A stretch of DNA of 64,000 nt from Pinguiococcus pyrenoidosus (GCA_019677205.1 JAAMXY010000052.1:30471-94470), one strand, 5' to 3'; shown: positions 23,844 through 35,194, numbered from the stretch's first letter. Translations and numbers: made by a program. The notes: generated from the letters alone by a model not told the origin.

Positions 23844-25526
23844 TCAGCGTCGCCAGCACCTATCGTCGTTGGGAAAGATCAGGAAGGAGCATACCCTGCG
23901 GAGGAGCTCGGGATGGAGCCGGGCCAGGAGGCAGTCCTGCTCGGGATGTTTGTGGTGGCCAGCCCAGACCAGGTGGCCGGCCTTGTTCCAGAAGTTGCTC
24001 TTGCTAAATTGAGCAACGGCTGCCCGAGCAGCGGCCGAATCCACCAGCACATCCTGCGGCAGCAAGGAGAGGTTGACGTTCCCACTGGGAATGTTCATGA
24101 TGTGGATGCAGCCTTCGTTCTGGCTGCCAATCTGGTCCGGCAGCTGCACGCCGTGCTGCAGGGTCTCCTCAACTCTTGGCCCCATGCGCTCGTAGTAATT
24201 CATCGCTTCCAGACTATCGGACGTGCAGCTGCGCATGCCGACCTTCGGATAGACGTGCATGGTCGCGGTCGCCAGGGTCTCGCCGCACAGGCTCATCTCC
24301 GCGATTTGCTCGCAGCTGAGCGACCCCTTCAGGAAGCGATTGAAGATGCAGGCCCCAACATGCCTTGCCCGCCACTTCCTCAGCAACAGCCGACCAAACA
24401 GTTCCTTGATTTCCGAGGCCTCCAGAAGCCCAGTCGCGTCTGCCCGTAGGAAGGTCATCAGCAGGCGCTTCAGCTCCCGCGGCTTGGTCGATACGACATA
24501 CTCCCGGATGTGCGCTTCGAGGCCGTCTGACCAGCTGTTCGGGTCTGCGCAGGGATTCGGCTCGAGATCCGCCTCGTCAAAGGTCTGCAAGGTCCGCAGG
24601 ATGGTCTCCATGCTCACGAGGAAGGGACCACCCGGCAGGTGCGGCCCCGTGGGCGTTGCGGAAGGCTTCGAGTCCCCATCACCTCCGCTCTGCTGCGCTT
24701 CTCCGGCGCTGGGCTTCCCGTCCTGCCGTGGAAGGTCAGGCACAAGCAGCAGAGACTCGTCCAGCTCGGCCCCTGTTCTCCGGAGGGCGAGTTCCCGGAG
24801 GGAGGCCAGCATCTGGCGCAAATCCTCCCGCGCTCCGAGCAGCGCGAGCCCCGTGCGGCCAGGCACGTTGCACACCATCGCACAGAGGGCAGGGCGCGCC
24901 CTCAGGTGCATGATGCTTGCCTTGAGATCCCGCTCGCCCTTGCGGAAGTGAAACGCCTTCATCCCGTCCTCCGCATGCACCGTCCAGTCTCCGCAGCGCT
25001 CCTCGGCCTCGGTCATGAGCGTTTCCACAAACTCCTTGAAGGCCGCCGTCCGATCCCGGGTCGCGGCCTCTGGTCGCTCTCCGCCTCGGCCGAGCCCCCG
25101 GGAGGGGGCATGGCGGTGCAGGGCCTTGGCCGCATCTGCATTCGCGAACTTGCACATGTGCAGGCCCCCCGTGAGGGGTTCCACCCAGGCCGCGAGGATA
25201 ACGACCACGCTGATGCAGCGGCCCCGCACGAGGAAGGTGCCCAGATTGGCCATCTGCTGGATGTTGACCACGTAGGCCACGTCCCCGGGCTGCACCGCCC
25301 CGCCGTTTCGAAAGTGCGGGACGAAAAGGAACCTGGGATCTCCGCCGCCGTACGCGCCCATGCGCTTGCACATCTCTCGGTACCTCGGCTCGAAGAAGTT
25401 CAGGTCCACGGGGTCCCCGATGTTATCACAGAGCATGGCGCTGTACAAGAACGCCGGCAGCACATTGGGCTCGTTCTCGGACGCGGTCGGCGTGGGCGTG
25501 CCTTCCGAAGATCTGCGCATCTCCAT
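23844..25526 (-). CDS. LON-domain protein, possible C-terminal F-box-like motif
   Basis: A single open exon of 560 aa from ATG 25526. The N-terminus matches the LON substrate-binding domain found in Lon protease, cereblon and LONRF: VLPAFLYSAMLCDNIGDPVD, then LNFFEPRYREMCKRM, with VAYVVNIQQMANLGTF further on. There is no AAA or protease domain, so it is not Lon protease itself. The middle part (residues about 150-450) is unassigned. The extreme C-terminus has LARLHPELLRRVCSFLIF, resembling the first helices of an F-box, although it ends about 12 residues later and would be short. If real, this would suggest a ubiquitin-ligase substrate receptor, as for cereblon; that is inference. Whether the coding region is truly intronless was judged only from the absence of stops. 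Confidence 0.7.
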   Translation of the reverse strand: MEMRRSSEGTPTPTASENEPNVLPAFLYSAMLCDNIGDPVDLNFFEPRYREMCKRMGAYGGGDPRFLFVPHFRNGGAVQPGDVAYVVNIQQMANLGTFLVRGRCISVVVILAAWVEPLTGGLHMCKFANADAAKALHRHAPSRGLGRGGERPEAATRDRTAAFKEFVETLMTEAEERCGDWTVHAEDGMKAFHFRKGERDLKASIMHLRARPALCAMVCNVPGRTGLALLGAREDLRQMLASLRELALRRTGAELDESLLLVPDLPRQDGKPSAGEAQQSGGDGDSKPSATPTGPHLPGGPFLVSMETILRTLQTFDEADLEPNPCADPNSWSDGLEAHIREYVVSTKPRELKRLLMTFLRADATGLLEASEIKELFGRLLLRKWRARHVGACIFNRFLKGSLSCEQIAEMSLCGETLATATMHVYPKVGMRSCTSDSLEAMNYYERMGPRVEETLQHGVQLPDQIGSQNEGCIHIMNIPSGNVNLSLLPQDVLVDSAAARAAVAQFSKSNFWNKAGHLVWAGHHKHPEQDCLLARLHPELLRRVCSFLIFPNDDRCWRR

Positions 25527-26597
25527 CTTCAGAATTCCGCTTCGGCCGCAGCAGGATCCGCCTAGAATGGGCCGCCGAGCGACTCACAGCCTCTTCATGC
25601 CGAAAGCTGAGGCGCAGCGGACTCGTTGCCGACAACAACGTGGCGCCAAGCTGACAAACCCACCGCTGACATGGAGCGCAGCCAAGTTGTACGTCAACTC
25701 GGGGCCAAGTCGCTGTTGTGATCCTCCTGCCCAATTCGGGCATGCAATGCCGGAGCTGCAGCCAAAGATTACCATCGCGAAGGAAAGCCGAGGTAATGGC
25801 TTTCCGTTCGTGGCAAGAGCGAGAGATGATTGGTCGCACAGAAGACAAATATCGGTAGTCGGAAAGAGGATGCCGGCGAAAACCGGACCACCGAGAAGGG
25901 TGTTGGCCAAAAGCGCCGAACAGCATCTTGGGGAGGTTGCACCGGCGTCTTGGGCCTGTTTCTTCTTCTTCTTCTTGCGGCTGCACATCTTGTGGACCTG
26001 GGCTCTCCACGCCTGTCTTCCCCACCTGCAGAATTCCCTTCGCCTTGTCCCTGGTCGGTGGACGGACAACATGTCGGCCCGCGGAGGATGGCTGGGGGGA
26101 ACGCCACGTTAGAGTGGCTTGGGGCGAGGCAGCGGCCGGCAAGGTCAACTGCTGCTCAAGGCGAAACAAAAACACTTGTGTGCGTAAACCAAAACCAAAA
26201 AATTCAAGCAAGCGACGACGCCAATTCGAAGAAACACAACAACAACCCCAGCCTTGTGCCGCCAATTCATCGTCGCAAGATCTATCTTCGGAAGCTGTGA
26301 AAATACTTCAAAACTTCAAATTTCAGAGAAGAAAATGTGATCTCAGAGTATAGATCACGTCCTCACCCAGGAAACTAGTAATTTAAATTAAATAAATTAA
26401 ATTAAATTCTTTAAAAATGGTTGTCGCGTGGACGGAGGTCCATTCCCTTCTTTCGAACCGAAGCGGCGCCACAAGTCTGCAAAGGGCCTTGCGGACGCCT
26501 CCTTGATGCTTCCATCACCTCGCATTCGGCTTTGTTCGCTATCGAGTCCGTGTGCTTCGAGTGAGCGAGCTTCTCTCAAGTCCCCGGAATCGCCAAC
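25527..26597. promoter_or_regulatory. Divergent intergenic region
   Basis: About 1.07 kb between the starts of the LON-domain gene (-) and the DUF4116 gene (+). It includes a TTC/GAA-rich run near 25965-25977 and an AT-rich block near 26320-26415. It presumably contains both promoters; no defined motif seen. Confidence 0.35.
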
Positions 26598-28130
26598 ATG
26601 AGCGCCCGGGCCAGAGGCCGGCGAAGACGCGGCAACCAGAACGGCGCCCCGCCCCCGAGGAGGTTCACGGACGATGAGATGGAGCGAGGCATGTACTACA
26701 TCCACAAGAACGGGAATCTGACCCTCCTGGACGCCGTGGAGTGCGTAACGAGCGCTCTGCCCCTCTGCGGCCGGGTGGTCCGCCTCACCACCGGCTTCAA
26801 GCGCGTGGAGGAAGCGGCGCTCCGGATCCTTTGGTTCGAGGGTTTACGCCACTTTCGAAGTCTCGTCCAGTTGCGCTTCCTGAACATCCCGGAGACTGGC
26901 ATTTTGCCGGCCTTCCAGCTGGCGGAGAAGGCGCTGGAGTACTGCGAAGGCATCCAGGATGTCGAGATCTTCATTGACAATCGCGAGGAGCCGCCGACGG
27001 TGGGCGGCTACGGACGGCGCCGGAGGGCGGGTGGGAGAGGGGCGAACGACGAAGAGCGCACGAGCGTGCTGTCCTTCTTCAGCCCTCCGCCGCGGGGGCC
27101 GGTACCGCCGCCGCCGCCGGTCTGCGTGCGCGAGAAGGTTCGGCGGGGAGACATCGTGAGGGGCCAGGAGAACAATGCGCGTATCACGCTGCTGATCCAC
27201 TCGGAAGGGTCTCTGGAGGCGCACCACCTGGATTTCCTTTCAGATCACGAGTCGCCTCAGTTCCAGCGGGTCCAGAGCCTTCAAGTCAGCAGCAAGCGAA
27301 GCACCGCGGAGACCGCCAGAGCCTTCACGCGAGCCCTGCCGTGCTTCCCACTTCTCAGCACCCTGTACTTGTACATCGAGGACATCGAGATCGAGAGCCT
27401 GCTGAGCGTGATAGAAGAGGGGTTGCTGCAGCGTCCAAACCTGCGAGAGCTTGGTATCTTTCGGAGGGTGAATCCTACCACGGAGGAAGCGGCTCAAATT
27501 GTCAATGCGATGAAGGAGCTTTTGCTGCCGGCGCTGGACCTGTTTCACGGAATCAAGCTCAGCGCTCATAAGGAGATCCTCCGGCTTCCAGACGAGCTCC
27601 GCGGCGCGGAGAATGATGCAGTGTTAGCTTATCTTAGGCAGCTCCCGACGGACGGATGCAGACAGCTGTACCTGACCGAGGGGACGGCGTCTCGGGAGAT
27701 GACGATGGCTGCCGTGGCGCGATACGGGAGAGCTCTGCGCTACGCACCAGAAGCTCTCAAGAGCGATAGGGAGGTTGTGTTGGGTGCGGTAGAATCCTCG
27801 GGCAATGGAGCGTTGCCCTGGGAAACGGACACCCTGGTCTGGGAGCAGTTGGAGAGTTATGTCGATCCGGAACTCGTCGTCAGCATGCGTGCTTGGTGCA
27901 GCGAGAAGCATGGCGAGGAAGAAGCGAAGTCCATGAGTTTCCAGGAAGTTCACGCACAGTTTGTGTCATACCCGGACGGGTCCGAGGAGGACCGCCAGAA
28001 GTTCCCGAACCTGGGATGGGTCTTCCTCCAGTCTTTGGAGCCGGAGCACCAATCGCAGTCAGGGGAAGCAGCAAATCTAGATGACGTGACCGACGGGAGT
28101 GCCGACCAAGATCAGAAGGAAGCGCGGTAG
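26598..28130 (+). CDS. Unknown protein with LRR-like region and a DUF4116-like motif
   Basis: A single open exon of 510 aa from ATG 26598. The first about 20 residues are Arg-rich. Two stretches look like degenerate leucine-rich helices/strands (CFPLLSTLYLYIEDIEIESL; LQRPNLRELGIF). Near residue 375 the run MAAVARYGRALRYAPEALK, followed by SDREVVLGAVESSGNGAL, matches the DUF4116 pattern, a short repeat common in protist and giant-virus proteins that usually occurs in many copies; I see only one. A Gly/Arg and Pro-rich insertion lies near residues 135-180. I cannot assign a function. The C-terminus is acidic and disordered. Confidence 0.65.
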   Translation: MSARARGRRRRGNQNGAPPPRRFTDDEMERGMYYIHKNGNLTLLDAVECVTSALPLCGRVVRLTTGFKRVEEAALRILWFEGLRHFRSLVQLRFLNIPETGILPAFQLAEKALEYCEGIQDVEIFIDNREEPPTVGGYGRRRRAGGRGANDEERTSVLSFFSPPPRGPVPPPPPVCVREKVRRGDIVRGQENNARITLLIHSEGSLEAHHLDFLSDHESPQFQRVQSLQVSSKRSTAETARAFTRALPCFPLLSTLYLYIEDIEIESLLSVIEEGLLQRPNLRELGIFRRVNPTTEEAAQIVNAMKELLLPALDLFHGIKLSAHKEILRLPDELRGAENDAVLAYLRQLPTDGCRQLYLTEGTASREMTMAAVARYGRALRYAPEALKSDREVVLGAVESSGNGALPWETDTLVWEQLESYVDPELVVSMRAWCSEKHGEEEAKSMSFQEVHAQFVSYPDGSEEDRQKFPNLGWVFLQSLEPEHQSQSGEAANLDDVTDGSADQDQKEAR

Positions 28131-28501
28131 GTTGAGAAGCTACAGCGTCTGGAGGAGCAGCAGCTGAGCGCACAGCTTTCGAGAAAGAACCAGTGGGCAT
28201 TCGTGTTATGGAGGTGACGTGGCGAAAGGCATGAAGAGCTTCACATTCACTTTCTGCGGGAAGCACGACAGACATCATTGCGAAAGCTGCTTGCTCTGTT
28301 GTCCATGTCTATATAACGGCACGGCTTGTCTAAGACTTGCGCCTTGTCCTTCTCACACTGGGAAGCGGGAGGACCGTGAGCATTCCTTCACGACCTCCCT
28401 TGCCTGATCTGCTCTGCACGCCCTGCTTCGCTTTCTGCGCGTCGTCTTCCTTTCTGCTCTGGCTCCGTCAGAGTCTGTCTACTCTAGTCTGAGCATCTGA
28501 T
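28131..28501. other. Short convergent intergenic region
   Basis: 371 bp between the 3' ends of the DUF4116 gene (+) and the P-S/T repeat gene (-). Nothing recognisable beyond 3' UTR sequence; pyrimidine-rich towards 28380-28480. Confidence 0.4.
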
Positions 28502-31500
28502 CTACATCTCCAGCGAAGTGTACAGATTCTCGAGCAGGTCCGTCGGCACCCTCAAAATGAAGCCATGGTCTTCGTTGCTGTTCCCGTTGTTGCGCACCTT
28601 GACCACGACGTCGTTGCCGCCCTTCAACAGCACGACATTCACCGTCATCAAGCGGCCGGGCACTGGCGCCTGGCAGCTCTGGATGGTCGCGTAGCGGACG
28701 CCGTTCACCCACAGCACCGCCCCGTCGTCTGCCACGAAGCTCAGCTCCACCTCGCGCAAGACGTCGGAATGAAGCTTCACGCGCGCGTAGCCCTCCATGT
28801 CGGGCTGTGCGCAGTATTTGCAGCACTCCTGGCGCAGCTGCTGCGCCAGGTCGACATGGTCCCGATGCCGCGGGCAGCCACCCACACTGCAGCACGGCAG
28901 CTGCGCGTATCCGTTGCCCAGGTACGGCTTCCAGTCGCAGGGGGCATTGGAGGCGAGGTGTGCGTCGTCCTCGGCCGTGTTGGTGCTGTTCACCATGTTG
29001 AACCGGCACGTGCCCGAGAAGCTCGCCGGCGTCAAGTCGGACACCAGCCAGTGCAGGATGGCGCCGTTGCTGGCGAAGTCGTCGTTCACGAAGCTGCCAC
29101 CGCTGACCTCGGCGCTGTTGCCGCCCCACACCTTGTACTGGGTACCCGGGCAGCCATTGAACACAAAGCGCGCGGTCGTGGCATCTTCGGGGCTGGCGGT
29201 CGGCCTGTCGCTGGCACCGACCGTCGGCGAAGCCGTGGGCGTCGAAGTGGGGACGTCGGTAATCACGGTGGGTAGCAAGCCACCAGCCCTGGTCGGAACC
29301 GCCGTCGGGATGCTCGTCGGTACGTAGGACGGGAACACGGTCAGTTCGGCGCTGGGGCGGAACGTCGGCACCGCACTGGTAGGAAGGCCACTCGGTGCAT
29401 CCGATGGTGACGCCGTCGGGAAGGACGATGGCGTCGCACTGGGCTTGCCAGAGGGCTCCATAGTCGTCGGGTTAGCACTGGGGTTGCCGGACGGCTGCGA
29501 AGTCGGAAGCATCGATGGCGTTGCACTTGGCTTGTTCGACGGCTCCAGCGTAGTGGGGAGGGCGCTGGGGTTGTCCGACGGCGCTCCAGTGGGAAATGCC
29601 GAGGGCGCCGCACTTGGTTTGTTCGTAGGTTCTAGGGTTGTGGGGAAAGCACTGGGGTTGCCGGATGGTTCCCCCGTCGGGAAATTGGACGGCGCCTCAC
29701 TCGGTTGACCACTCGGTGCCGAAGACGGGAACGCGGTCGGAGTGGCACTGGGGTTCGCAGATGGTTCCACCGTCGGGAAATCGGACGGCGCCTCACTCGG
29801 TTGACCACTCGGTGCCGAAGACGGGAACGCGGTCGGAGTGGCACTGGGGTTCGCAGATGGTTCCCCCGTCGGGAAATTGGACGGCGCTTCACTCGGTTGA
29901 CCACTCGGTGCCGAAGAAGGGAACGCGGTCGGAGTGGCACTGGGGTTCGCAGATGGTTCCCCCGTCGGGAAATTGGACGGCGCTTCACTCGGTTGACCAC
30001 TCGGTGCCGAAGACGGGAACGCGGTCGGAGTGGCACTGGGGTTCGCAGACGGCTCTTCAGTCGGATAGTTAGACGGCGCTTCGCTGGGCTGACTCGTCGG
30101 TTCGGGACTTGGCGCCACAGTGGGGAATGCCGATGGCATCGCCGACGGCGCAGCGGACGGCTCTCCAGTGGGGAATTGGCTTGGCATGGCCGTGGGGCCG
30201 CTGGGCTCGAGGCTGGGGAAGCCAGTCGGGTCCATGGACGGCGCGGCGGTGGGGTCAGTGCTGGGACCCAGCGACGGCAGCGGAGACGGGCCCGAGGATG
30301 GCACGTGCGACGGCGTGAGGCTTGGCAACTCCGTAGGCATCCAGCTCGGCGCTGCCGTCGGGTAGGCAGTCGGGATCTCGCTGGGCGCGGCGGTGGGTCC
30401 GGACGGCGCCGAACTTGGCATGCCGGTCGGGTAGGCAGTCGGGGCGGCCGTGGGCAAAGCACTGGGCTCAGCACTTGGCTGCAGCGTCGGAGCCGCGGAT
30501 GGAAGAGCGCTGGGCTCCGTCGTTGGCTGTCCAGTTGGGTCGATCGTCGGTTGACTGCTCGGTGCCGTGGTCGGGTAAGCACTTGGCGCGAGGCTGGGCT
30601 GCGAGCTGGGCTCCGTCGTTGGCTGTCCAGTTGGCACAATGGTGGGTTGACCACTTGGGGACGGCGTCGGTGCGGCGCTCGGGTCGGCACTGGGCTGCGA
30701 GCTCGGCTCCGACGTCGGCTGTCCAGTTGGGTCGATCGTCGGTTGGCTGCTCGGTGCCGTGGTCGGGTAAGCACTTGGCGCGAGGCTGGGCTGCGAGCTG
30801 GGCTCCGTCGTTGGCTGTCCAGTCGGTGACGACGTTGGCGGAGCGCTCGGGGACGGCGTCGGTGCGGCGCTCGGGTCGGCACTGGGCTGCGAGCTGGGCT
30901 CCGACGTCGGCTGTCCAGTTGGGTCGATCGTCGGTTGACTGCTCGGTGCCGTGGTCGGGTAAGCACTTGGCGCGAGGCTGGGCTGCGAGCTGGGCTCCGT
31001 CGTTGGCTGTCCAGTCGGTGACGACGTTGGCGGAGCGCTCGGGGACGGCGTCGGTACGGCGCTCGGGTCGGCACTGGGCTGCGAGCTGGGCTCCGACGTC
31101 GGCTGTCCAGTTGGGTCAATCGTCGGTTGACTGCTCGGTACCGTGGTCGGGTAAGCACTTGGCGCGAGGCTGGGCTGCGAGCTGGGCTCCGTTGATGGCT
31201 CTCCAGAAGGTGACGACGTTGGCTCAGCACTTGGGGAAGGCGACGGCGCCGAACTTGGCTCGGCGCTGGGCTCAGTACTGGGCTCCGATGTTGGCGCCTC
31301 GCTCGGCGCAGAAGACGGTTCAGCAGTTGGCTCCGTGCTCGGCTGCGTGCTGGGCTCCGCACTGGGCTCAGTACTGGGCTCCGATGTTGGCGCCTCGCTC
31401 GGCGCAGAAGACGGTTCAGCAGTTGGCTCCGTGCTCGGCTGCGCGCTGGGCTCCGCACTGGGCTGCGAGCTGGGCTCCGAGCTGGGCGCCGCAGACGGCG

Positions 31501-32568
31501 CACCACTGGGCACCACACTGGGCTCGGTGGTCGGCACTGTTGAGGGATGCGCGCTGGGCGTCGCACTGGGCTCTTGAGGCGCCTCGCTCGGCGCCGGGCT
31601 GGGTCCGCCACTGGGCGCTCCCGACGGCTCTGTCGACGGCTGTGGCGATGGTAGAGACGACGGCTCCACCGAGGGCGCCGTACTGGGCATCTCCGTGGCT
31701 TCCGGGTCGCACATCTGTGTACAGCCCTTGTAGGTGCGCAGGTCTTCCACGGCGTCCACGTCGGTGTCGCCGATGAATTCGGAGCGGATGCTGAACTCTG
31801 GCCAGTCCAGTTCGCCAGCTGCGAAGAACTGTGCGGCTCCGCTGGGCGAGGAGAAGCACAGCTTCATGCTCGCCTTCCGCGCCTGGAGACCCAAGCCGCT
31901 TCGGAACATGCAGAAGCCGCTGTGCGCGTTCCTGCACAGCTGATTGAACAGCCGATTGTCGCTGCGGCTGTAGCTCTCGTAGCCGAGCTCGCACTCCGTC
32001 TGGCTGGCGGCCAGCGCCAGCTCGCTGGTGCTGGACGTGCATGCGTCGGCCTTCTGGCCGGCGGTCCACTCGGCGTTGTTGAAGACGTCCAGCACCTCGC
32101 AGGACAGGCCGGTGAAGCTGCTCACGAGCGGGTTGTTGTTGTCGTCGTAGAGGCCCTCCACCGCCAGGCCGGTGATGCCTCCGCCGGTGCCGCAGGTCCG
32201 CTGCGCGGTCTCCGTCACGGTGACCAGGACGCAGGTGTCTCCGCCGCAGAGCTGGTTCGCGCCGTGCACGCCGCAGCTCAGCGAGTCCGCCTGATCACAG
32301 GTTGCGTACTCGACGGTGATGTCGTAGCCAGTGTTCTTGGCCAGGCGGTTGAGGCGAAGATTGTAGATGGGAAGTCCGTCGTTCGGAGCGCACGTATCAA
32401 CGAGGAGTCTCCGCTCCTCGGCGTCGGACCTAAGCGCACAGAGCATCGGGGACGTCAGCTCCAGTCCTGCTTGCATCTGGAGTCAGCTCGGCGTTCTGGA
32501 GCCACTTACGCCGCGGACGCCGGCGCCAAAGTGCCGAGAAGGCCGAAGAAGGCTATGAAGCGCTGCAT
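28502..32568 (-). CDS. Secreted P-[ST]-x-x repeat protein with Cys-rich ends
   Basis: Two exons, complement(28502..32429, 32510..32568), 80-nt intron with a consensus GTAAGT donor (phase 2), 1,328 aa. Exon 1 encodes a clear signal peptide ([20 protein letters not shown]). Residues about 21-265 form a cysteine-containing globular domain ([25 protein letters not shown]). Residues about 266-1,099 are an almost unbroken four-residue repeat, Pro-Ser/Thr-x-x ([19 protein letters not shown] style), a stiff, potentially O-glycosylated stalk. The C-terminal about 230 residues form a second cysteine-rich domain ending in a jelly-roll-like stretch ([35 protein letters not shown]). Proteins of this build are common at the surface or wall of ochrophyte algae. 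Long antisense frames through the repeat are composition artefacts. Confidence 0.85.
29640..31560 (-). repeat. Coding minisatellites in the P-[ST]-x-x stalk
   Basis: Nested tandem repeats in phase with the reading frame. One block (about 29690-30060) has near-identical 96-nt units coding for 32 residues around [16 protein letters not shown]. Another (about 30500-31200) has about three to four units of roughly 192 nt around [17 protein letters not shown] third, near 31255-31480, repeats the [13 protein letters not shown] unit. High identity between units implies recent expansion or conversion. Confidence 0.85.
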
Positions 32569-34141
32569 GGCTCGCCTAGCAAGTGCAACCTCGCTCGCTT
32601 CAAGCGACTTCGCTCGCTTCAAGCGACTCCCACTGGAGAATGGGGCGGAGAGAGAGGCAGTGCCTTCGCAGCTCGGAAGGCAGCTGATGGGCAAAGGGCC
32701 AGGACGGCGGGGCGCGAGGCGTCTGCGCTTTAGCTGCTTCGGCGAGATTCTTGCTTATTAGGTCTCCCTGAGTTCCAAGGCGGCCCTCACGGCGTATAGC
32801 CGCTCAGGGAATCACGGAGACGAATGCCGGCAAGGTGAAGCCGCGCGGAAGGTGGAGGTGTTCACGGATGGGCCGCCTAGGTATAGCTACTTGTGGAAGG
32901 CTCCGACGGCGCTGCTGACGGGCCGCCGGCCATTGGCCCTTGAAGGGTTCAGGATCCCAGAACACGGATTTGCTTGGTGTACAATGTGACACCTAAGCTT
33001 CGCAAGCAGGCGTCGGATCCTTGAGCTCTCAGGTCCAGGTGGGACGCAGCGACGCTATTCCATGAGGGAAAAGGGTCTACGTCGCGGACACATCACGGCA
33101 TCGGACGGCAACGCAGCGCGGAAGATCCCGGAAACCCTGCACTTAGCGGGACTTTCTCTCCCCCCGTGACGTCAGATGGCCAGGAAATTTGAGAAGGGGC
33201 AGCTAAAATAATCTTGTTGCATGGCATTCGTCCTACCAGGTTCGGACGGGTTGTGAATCAGTTTTGGACTGATTTCAATGCGTAGTGGAGCAAACTCTCG
33301 TATTGAATGCAAGAACTCCGCTGCGAAGCACGCTTGAAATTCGAGAGGCTCTAGTTCCGGAGCACAAGCCATCACGACCGCAGGGACTTTCTTGGCATGC
33401 TCGCAACGAAGTTACGGCGTATAAGCGAGCACCAATAGAGACGATGTTGTACACGGGAATCTTCGGCGAATTGGACTCGACTCTCGAACGGACGCAAACA
33501 TGGACGACCCTTCAAGGACTTTTCTTCACCTCCGACATCTTCGATTCCCGAAGAGGGCTCTCGTGTTCTGCAAGGCTCCCATACGTCAGCATGACGGAAG
33601 TTTAAATACAAATGTATTCCGTCGCTCCTGCATGGGCAAGCACCCAATCGCGAAGCCCAGCATTTTTCTTATCCACGCAGTGGTCTGTCGACATCGGCTC
33701 CTACGCAACTCCCCAGCTTCTTCAACTTGGGAGGGAACGATAGAATCAAAATGCATCAGCGCCGGCGCAAACTGTGACAGCCCGACGGAGCAAAAGGGAG
33801 GAAATCCTGAATCCAGAATCGATAATCGAAATCCAACCTCGACAGAAAGCTTCATCAGCTGCCCATGGACGATGCCCACCATCCTTGCTCGCGCCGGAGG
33901 GCTCAAGCCTCGGTTTCGGGCCGAAGTCGCGTTCATACAATCTGCGTTGCTTGCAGTGCAGCGAAAGACAAAGCTCTTTCACGAGGGGGGGACACGGCGC
34001 TGGGTGTGGTCAAGAGTGTGACGATCATCAGCAGAAGCCGGCTGCGATGCAGGCGGACTCGAAGAGAGCAACAAGACGACAGGAGATGAAGCCTTTTTTT
34101 TCCTGGCTCGAGGACAAGTTTTCCGCGCCGAAGCTTCCTAT
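32569..34141. other. Intergenic region
   Basis: About 1.57 kb between the starts of the P-S/T repeat gene and the 3' end of RPSA, both on the minus strand. It holds a 19-bp tandem duplication at 32592-32629. Frames of 60-170 codons on both strands resemble no family I know, and composition drops towards AT-rich near 33180-33260 and 33600-33670. No RNA gene recognised. Confidence 0.4.
32592..32629 (+). repeat. 19-bp tandem duplication
   Basis: CGCTCGCTTCAAGCGACTT-type unit present twice in a row, about 25 bp upstream of the start codon of the P-S/T repeat gene. The unit contains an inverted pair (CGCTT/AAGCG). Confidence 0.8.
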
Positions 34142-35194
34142 CTAATTCCACTCCGCGGTCGGTGCCGGCGGCGCCTCCCAGCCAGTAGTCTGTGGTGGTG
34201 CTGCGGGAGGCGCAGCTTGGCCGTCCCAGCCATCCATGACACCCGGAGCCGCTACAGGCGCGGTGCCCGGGGCCGGTGCGGCGGGCATGGCCCATTCGTC
34301 AGCGGCAGCCACCGGCGCTCCGGGAGCCCCAAAGCCGCTGACGGCATCAAACCCAGCCGCTCCTCCTTCGATGGCCGCGGGGAGCACGGCCGGGGCAAGC
34401 GTTCCGGCGGCAAGATCTGCGACCGGCTCGGTGGGCGGTGCGTTCCACGCGGGGCCCTGGTCCACCTCCTGCTGCTGCGCCTCTTCCGCCCGCTCCAGCT
34501 CCTCCGGGTCACGGTAGAAGAAGAGATCCACCGGCGTGGACCAGGGCTCCGCCCGCGAGATGGATCCTCGGAGACGCAAAACCTCCCGCGCGAGGAGCCA
34601 GTAGAGCAGGCCGATGCTGTGCTTTCCCTTGTTGTTCGCCGGAATGGCCACGTCCACCCAGCGCATCGGCGAGTCCGAGTCGCAGAACGCAATCACGGGG
34701 ATGTTGGCGTAGCTGGCCTCTCGCACGGCCTGCGAGTCCGTCCGCGGATCCGTGATGATGAGGAGCCGGGGCTCACGGAACTGCTTGGTTCGCTGGTTCG
34801 TGAAGGTCCCGGGAGTAAAGCGGCCAGCGATGCACTGGCTGCCGGTATGCTGCGCGAACTTGATGATCGCCCGCTGGCCGTAAGGCCGAGCGGAGATGGC
34901 AATCACATCCTGAGGGTTCTCGATCGCGGTGATGATACGAGCGGCCAGGACGATCTAAGCAACCATGTGGGTTAGAACTTCTGGAGGTCCCAGGCAAAGA
35001 TGCATGGGAAAGGAGGGCGCGAATACCTTCTCGTAGGTCTTTCCGAAGTTCAGCACGTGAATGCCGTCGTTGCGCCGAGTCCAGATGTACTCCCCCATCT
35101 GCGCATCGGAGTTGCGAGTGCCGATGTGCACCTGCGCGATGAGCATCTTCTGAATGTCCTCCTCCTTGGGCTGGAGGATCTCGGGGAGCGGCAT
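34142..35194 (-). CDS. RPSA: 40S ribosomal protein SA (uS2)
   Basis: Two exons, complement(34142..34954, 35027..35194), 72-nt intron in phase 0, 326 aa. ATG 35194 gives [18 protein letters not shown], aligning with the KEEDVLKFLAAGTHLGG region of [19 protein letters not shown] and, after splicing, [20 protein letters not shown] follow. Strong signatures are [46 protein letters not shown] and [10 protein letters not shown]. It is a component of the small ribosomal subunit needed for 40S maturation. The C-terminal about 90 residues are Ala/Pro/Gly-rich and variable, ending TAEWN. The open frame alone lacks the first about 60 residues; the splice supplies them. Confidence 0.97.

Noticed and set aside
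29632-31611. 659-codon Arg/Pro-rich minus frame, and 374- and 453-codon plus frames across the same span
   Set aside because: All are other-frame readings of the P-[ST]-x-x repeat; only the frame with signal peptide and Cys-rich ends makes sense.
33285-34145. Frames of 100-173 codons between the P-S/T repeat gene and RPSA
   Set aside because: Mixed composition, conflicting frames on both strands and no family resemblance.
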